Shown piece by piece: positions 28,784-32,805 of a stretch of DNA of 32,805 bases. Every line of letters begins with the position of its first letter. Within the stretch, counting starts at the first letter, position 1. Source of the stretch: Corallococcus llansteffanensis (GTDB lineage Bacteria; Myxococcota; Myxococcia; Myxococcales; Myxococcaceae); NCBI RefSeq assembly GCF_003612055.1, contig NZ_RAWB01000034.1, forward strand, positions 1 through 32,805. The letters run 5' to 3'. A program made the position numbers and the translations under genes. The notes under the pieces are model-generated. The model ran no database searches. It had not been told where the DNA came from and saw nothing but the letters and a program-made list of their open reading frames with translations.

Positions 28784-29437
28784 ATGATCGCTCCTCCCGT
28801 TGCCCCGCCGTCGCCCGGTGACGCGGCCCTGCCCCGCTGGCGGGCCGCCGCCACCTTCGGCGTGGTGGCCTGGACGGCGCTGGTGCACGCGCACCCGCCG
28901 TTCTTCTTCGCCATCGCCTCCGTCTTCTGCGCTGGCTGGCTCGCGGTGACGTGGCGGGCGATGGGCCGCTGGCGGATGTCTTCGCCGCGCCTGTCGCTTC
29001 CGGACATCGCGTGGAGCGTGGTCCAGGCGTTGGTGCTGTACGCGGGCGCGCGCGCCTTCCTGTGGGCCTTCTGCGGCGGCTTCGCCGACGCGCTCTGCGA
29101 ACCCCTGCACGCTGTCTACGCGACGTTCGGGACGGGCTCCGTGGGCACGGCCCTGGCCCTGGTGCTGCTGCTCGTCCCCGCGGAGGAGTGGTTCTGGCGT
29201 GGGCTCGTGCAAGGGGCGCTGCGTGCGCGCCTGGGACGGTGGGGCGCCGTGGCCGGGTCGGCGGTGCTGTCCAGCCTCCTGCTGCTCGCCTTCGGGGAGC
29301 CGCTGCTGGCCCTGGCCGCGCTGCCCACGTCGCTCGCGTGGGGCGCCCTGGCCGAGTGGCGTGGGACTCCGTGGGCGTCGTGGTTGAGCCACGCGCTGTG
29401 GGACGTGCTCATCGTCGTGCTGCTGCCCGCGACGTGA
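28784..29437 (+). CDS. CPBP-family glutamic intramembrane protease
   Basis: A 217-residue membrane protein of the CPBP (CAAX/Abi) family. Hydrophobic segments lie at about 22-56, 75-96, 118-133, 155-188 and 203-214. The catalytic motif EExxxR is EEWFWR (E134, E135, R139), and HALWD (H203-D207) supplies the HxxxN/D motif. Such proteases cut substrates within or near the membrane. In myxobacteria some members (myxosortases) process C-terminal sorting tails, but whether this one does cannot be decided here, and no obvious substrate with a C-terminal Cys-TM-Arg tail is encoded nearby. The intergenic region has no clear ribosome site just before the ATG; the start at 28784 is chosen as the first Met, although the Pro-rich first 20 residues are atypical. 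Confidence 0.88.
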   Translation: MIAPPVAPPSPGDAALPRWRAAATFGVVAWTALVHAHPPFFFAIASVFCAGWLAVTWRAMGRWRMSSPRLSLPDIAWSVVQALVLYAGARAFLWAFCGGFADALCEPLHAVYATFGTGSVGTALALVLLLVPAEEWFWRGLVQGALRARLGRWGAVAGSAVLSSLLLLAFGEPLLALAALPTSLAWGALAEWRGTPWASWLSHALWDVLIVVLLPAT

Positions 29438-29501
29438 GGGCGCGGCGCAAGGGCGCGGCAATCCCGTGCAAGGTGGGCAGGCTCGGGCCACAATCCGCGC
29501 C

Positions 29502-30533
29502 ATGTCCTCTTCGCAAGAGTTCTGTGTATTCGGCGCTGGCAGCATCGGCTGCTACGTGGGCGGCCGGCTCGCCGCGAGCGGTGCCACGGTGCGCTTCATC
29601 GGCCGGGAGCGCGTAGTCAACGAGGTGCGCGCGCACGGGCTGCGGCTCACGGACTGGCGCGGCGCCGACCTGAAGGTGCCCGCCGCGCAGGTGCACATCG
29701 ACACGGCCCCGGACGCGCTCTCCACGGCGGACCTGGTGCTCGTCACGGTGAAGTCCTCGGCCACGGAGGAGGCGGGGCGCACGCTCGCGTCGCGGCTCAA
29801 GCCCGGCGCGGTGGTCATCAGCTTCCAGAACGGGATGCACAACGCGCAGGTGCTGCGGGATACCTTGCCCGGCCGCACGGTGCTCACCGGCATGGTGCCC
29901 TTCAACGTCGCCGCGCAGGGGCAGGGCACCTTCTTCGCGGGCTCCGAGGGCACGTTGGAGGCCGAGCAGCACGCCGGGCTCGCGCCCTTCCTGGACGCCT
30001 TCGCCCGCGCGGGGCTGGCCGTGAAGCAGCACACGGACATGGGCGCGGTGCAGTGGGCCAAGCTGCTCCTGAACCTCAACAACGCCATCAACGCGCTCTC
30101 CAACCTCCCACTGAAGCAGGAGCTGTCCCAGCGCGCGTGGCGGCGGTGTGTGGCGCTCGCGCAGCGCGAGGGACTGGCGGTGCTGGCCGCCGCTGGCGTG
30201 AAGCCCGCGAAGCTGACGCCCTTGCCGCCGCATTGGATCCCCGGGCTACTGGAGCTGCCGGACGGGGTGTTCGCGGTGCTCGCGAAGAAGATGCTCGCCA
30301 TCGACGCGCGGGCGCGTTCGTCGATGTGGGACGACCTCAAGGCGGGCCGCACGACGGAGGTGGACTACCTCAACGGCGAGATCGTCCGGCTCGCCCAGAA
30401 GGTCCGCGTGCCCACCCCCGTCAATGCCCGGCTCATCGCGCTCATCCGCGAGGCCGAGGCCGGCCCCCGCCGCGACTGGACGGGAGAGGCCCTGCTCGCG
30501 GACCTGACCCAGGCGGCCCAGGCCCGCGCTTGA
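29502..30533 (+). CDS. panE: 2-dehydropantoate 2-reductase family protein
   Basis: A 343-residue NADPH-dependent reductase of the ketopantoate reductase family. The nucleotide-binding motif GAGSIGCYVGG is at 11-21, with SFQNGMHN (107-114) in the active site. The catalytic K187 is in WAKLLLNLNNAINAL, followed by N191/N194. The late E in YLNGEIV matches the substrate-binding region. In pantothenate synthesis it reduces ketopantoate to pantoate; many paralogues act on other 2-keto acids, so the symbol is tentative. The ATG at 29502 is chosen because the family begins here (open frame starts 36 nt earlier). No panB/panC is in the window. It is convergent with htpG across a repeat region. Confidence 0.88.
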   Translation: MSSSQEFCVFGAGSIGCYVGGRLAASGATVRFIGRERVVNEVRAHGLRLTDWRGADLKVPAAQVHIDTAPDALSTADLVLVTVKSSATEEAGRTLASRLKPGAVVISFQNGMHNAQVLRDTLPGRTVLTGMVPFNVAAQGQGTFFAGSEGTLEAEQHAGLAPFLDAFARAGLAVKQHTDMGAVQWAKLLLNLNNAINALSNLPLKQELSQRAWRRCVALAQREGLAVLAAAGVKPAKLTPLPPHWIPGLLELPDGVFAVLAKKMLAIDARARSSMWDDLKAGRTTEVDYLNGEIVRLAQKVRVPTPVNARLIALIREAEAGPRRDWTGEALLADLTQAAQARA

Positions 30534-30547
30534 GACACCGCGCACGC

Positions 30548-30722
30548 GCCCCGGTGGAAAGGCCATGGCCCTGCCCGGTGGCGCGTCGCGCGACAGACTC
30601 AGGGGCGCCCCGGGCGGATGGCGCTGGCCCCGCCCGGTGGCGCGTCGCGCGACAGACTCAGGTGCGCCCCGGGCGGATGGCGCTGGCCCCGCCCGGTGGC
30701 GCGTTGAGCGACAGGCTCAGGT
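30548..30722. repeat. Tandem 59-bp repeat with nested palindromes between panE and htpG
   Basis: Copy 1 (30573-30631) and copy 2 (30632-30690) differ at one base of 59. A third, diverged partial copy (30691-30721) runs into the htpG end and contains its stop codon. A degenerate fragment (30548-30572) precedes copy 1. Each full unit holds the palindrome GTCGCGCGAC (30585-30594, 30644-30653) within an outer inverted repeat GCCCGG...CCGGGC (30573-30578 with 30610-30615; 30632-30637 with 30669-30674). Copy 1 also has GGGGCGCCCC (30602-30611). The block could act as a bidirectional terminator or be a REP-like element. Confidence 0.85.
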
Positions 30723-32702
30723 GGACTGCGCGGGCGCGGCGGCGACGGCGGGCGTCGGCACCTGCTCCGCCGGCACGCTGTTGCCCGTCGCGGTCGAGGT
30801 GTGCGTGGCCACCTGCGTGAGCAGCGCCGTCATCCGCCGCGCGAAGCGGTTCGGGTCGCTCAGCGGGCTGCCCTCGGTGAGCAGCGCCTGGTCGTGCAGG
30901 AGCTCGATCCACTCGCCCACCTGCGGGGCGGAGGGGTCGCGGGCGATGAGGCCGCGCAGGTGCTCGATGACGGGGTGCTTGGGGTTGACCTCCAGGATGC
31001 GCTTCACGCGCGGCATCCCCTTGCCGCGCTCCTTGAGCAGGCGCTCCAGGTAGGCCGGCGTGCCGCCCTCGGACACCACGAGGCACACGGGCGAGTCCGT
31101 GAGGCGGTCCGACACGCGCACCTCGCGCACGTCCTCGCGCAGCACGTCCTTCATCTTGTCCGTCAGGCCCTTGAGCCCCTCGGACTGCTGCTCCTTCTCC
31201 TTCTTCTGCTCGTCCGTGGACTGGAGCTTCAGGTCCGCGTTGAGCGCGGACACCAGCGGCTTGCCCTGGAACTCGCGCAGGCCCTGCGCGGCCCACTCGT
31301 CCACCGGGTCCGTCATGAAGAGCACCTCGTAGCCGCGCTGCTTCAGCGCCTCCAGGTGCGGGCTGTCCGCCACCGCCTTCCGGCTCTCGCCGTAGACGTA
31401 GTAGATGGCCTCCTGGCCCTCCTTCATGCGCGTGACGTAGTCCGCGAGCGACGTGAGGCCCTCCTCGCGGGAGGACTCGTAGCGCACGAGCGCGCCCAGC
31501 TTCTCGCGGTGCTCCGTCTCCAGCGTGAGGCCCTCCTTCACCACCGTGCCGAAGGCCTCCCAGAACGTGCGGTAGTCGTCCGGCTTGTCCTTGGCCATCT
31601 TCTCCAGCAGGTCCAGGGACTTCTTCACCACGTGCTTGCGGATGGCGCGCACCACCGCGGAGTCCTGCAACATCTCACGCGACACGTTGAGCGGCAGGTC
31701 GTCCGAGTCGATGACGCCGCGCACGAAGCGCAGCCACTGCGGCACCAGGTCCTCGCAGCGGTCCATGATGAACACGCGCTTGACGAACAGCCGCACGCCG
31801 CGCTGCTGCTGCGAGTTCAGGTCGAACGGCGGGTGCTTGGGGACGAAGAGCAGGCCGGTGAACTGCTGCGTGCCGTCCGCCTTGAAGTGCGTCCACGCGA
31901 GCGGGTTGTCGAAGTCGTGCGTCAGGTGCTTGTAGAACTCCTGGTACTGCTCGTCCGTCACCTCCGACTTCGGGCGCTGCCAGAGCGCGCTTGCCTTGTT
32001 CACCACCTCCAGCGCGGTCTCCGTCGCCTGGGTCTCCCCGCTGCCCACGTGCTTGGTCACCTGGAGCTTGATGGGGTGGCCCACGTAGTCCGAGTACTGG
32101 GTGATGAGCTGGCGCAGCTTCCACTCGTCCAGGAACTCCTTCTGGTCCGCCTTCAGGTGCAGCGTGATGGCGGTGCCGCGCGAGGCCTTCTCCGCGGGCT
32201 CCACGGTGAACGTGCCGTGCGCCTCCGACGCCCACTTCCACGCGGCGGCCTCACCGGCGGCGCGGCTCACCACCTCCACGCGGTCCGCGACGAGGTACGC
32301 GCTGTAGAAGCCCACGCCGAACTGGCCGATGAGCTGCATGTCCTTCTGGCCCTTCTGCGCCAGGGCCTGGAGGAACTCGCGCGAGCCGGAGTGGGCGATG
32401 GTGCCCAGGTTCTTCACCAGCTCGTCGTGCGTCATGCCGATGCCGGTGTCCTCGATGGTGAGGGTGCCCTTGTCGGCGTCCGGGACGATGCGCAGCTCCA
32501 GCGCGGGCTCGTCCTTGAGCAGGTCCGGCTCCGTGATGGCGCGGAAGCGCAGCTTGTCCAGCGCGTCGGACGCGTTGGACACCAGCTCGCGCAGGAAGAT
32601 CTCCTGGTGGCTGTAGAGCGAGTTGATGACCAGGCTCAGCAGCTGCTGGATCTCCGCCTGGAATGAATGGGTTTCCCGCTGGGGGTGGGTCTCTGCGGAC
32701 AT
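30717..32702 (-). CDS. htpG: Molecular chaperone HtpG (HSP90)
   Basis: The 661-residue HSP90 chaperone. The GHKL ATPase domain has E39 (general base), N43 and D46 in [19 protein letters not shown] (85-90), and GTIAHSGS and [11 protein letters not shown]. The middle domain includes [10 protein letters not shown] and [11 protein letters not shown]. The C-terminal dimerisation domain follows, and the tail is Ala/Pro/Thr-rich. It uses ATP to fold client proteins in the cytoplasm and is usually stress-induced. The open frame starts at 32789, but the ATG at 32702 begins the family sequence ([21 protein letters not shown]) and has GGAGG 6 nt upstream. The stop codon lies inside a partial copy of the 59-bp repeat. 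Confidence 0.97.
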
Positions 32703-32742
32703 GAAGGCCTCCGGGCGCTGACGAAACGCGCCAATGCCCTTC

Positions 32743-32770
32743 CCCATAACCATGTCTGGCGACTTGTCGA
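32743..32770 (-). promoter_or_regulatory. Candidate promoter for htpG
   Basis: TCGACA (32765-32770, five of six to TTGACA) and TATGGG (32743-32748) are 16 nt apart, about 40 nt upstream of the htpG start. The -10 box is weak. There is no CIRCE dyad, so a dedicated HrcA site is not apparent; control by a heat-shock sigma factor is possible but cannot be called from this sequence. Confidence 0.35.
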
Positions 32771-32805
32771 GAAGAGGGAATCCGCCCACACGCCCCGCTG
32801 GGAGG

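Noticed and set aside
26368..29007. 879-codon minus-strand frame across the subtilase
   Set aside because: It runs opposite a protein with an intact catalytic triad and signal peptide. There is no recognisable domain in the frame.
28784..29437. Naming the CPBP protein as a specific myxosortase with an adjacent substrate
   Set aside because: The EExxxR and HxxxD motifs support the family only. No neighbouring protein ends with the Cys-membrane-helix-Arg sorting tail needed for that claim.

Overview
The window looks like chromosomal DNA from a Myxococcota bacterium, most likely family Myxococcaceae (Corallococcus or Myxococcus type). The reasons are very high GC, long GC-driven antisense open frames, an alternative complex III operon, a secreted multidomain subtilase with a Cys-rich tail, and a candidate sigma-54 promoter. 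This assignment is inference from gene content and base composition; no rRNA or other marker gene is present. There is no tRNA, CRISPR array, insertion sequence or phage gene.

Region 1 (1-8019, minus) is an act operon for alternative complex III, the quinol:electron-acceptor oxidoreductase that replaces cytochrome bc1. Its order is actA (pentaheme c), actB (Tat-translocated iron-sulfur/molybdopterin-like), actC (NrfD-like), actD (DUF3341), actE (monoheme lipoprotein), actF (quinone-site membrane subunit), then a single-span membrane protein cut by the window edge. Four of its six junctions are 4-nt ATGA overlaps. A 438-nt intergenic stretch (8020-8457) lies upstream of actA and holds a possible promoter and dyads.

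Region 2 (8458-14622, minus) is the bacterial ligase-associated DNA repair cassette. It encodes a metallo-beta-lactamase-fold exonuclease, an ATP-dependent DNA ligase, an Lhr-type DEXH helicase and a PdeM-type metallophosphoesterase nuclease. A small HNH endonuclease gene follows 6 nt downstream and is probably co-transcribed.

Region 3 (14833-24679) is centred on tryptophan. A secreted SH3-domain protein precedes trpE-trpG on the plus strand, which overlap by ATGA. Two minus-strand genes follow (histidine phosphatase and GNAT acetyltransferase). Next is a minus-strand operon aroF-trpD-[31-codon ORF]-trpC-trpF-trpB-trpA. The window thus encodes the first step of the shikimate pathway and all seven Trp activities, split over two opposed transcription units. 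The 31-codon ORF between trpD and trpC joins both neighbours by ATGA overlaps, and its N-terminus resembles that of TrpC. It is the most unusual feature here. A TGGCAC-N5-ATGC element (GG-N10-GC) upstream of aroF is a good sigma-54 promoter candidate.

Region 4 (24871-32702) holds an FAD-dependent amine-oxidase-like enzyme, an S8 subtilase lipoprotein with a 12-cysteine tail, a CPBP-type glutamic intramembrane protease and a ketopantoate-reductase-like protein, all on the plus strand. htpG (HSP90) faces them on the minus strand. Between the convergent panE-like gene and htpG lies a tandem 59-bp repeat with nested palindromes whose last copy spans the htpG stop codon.
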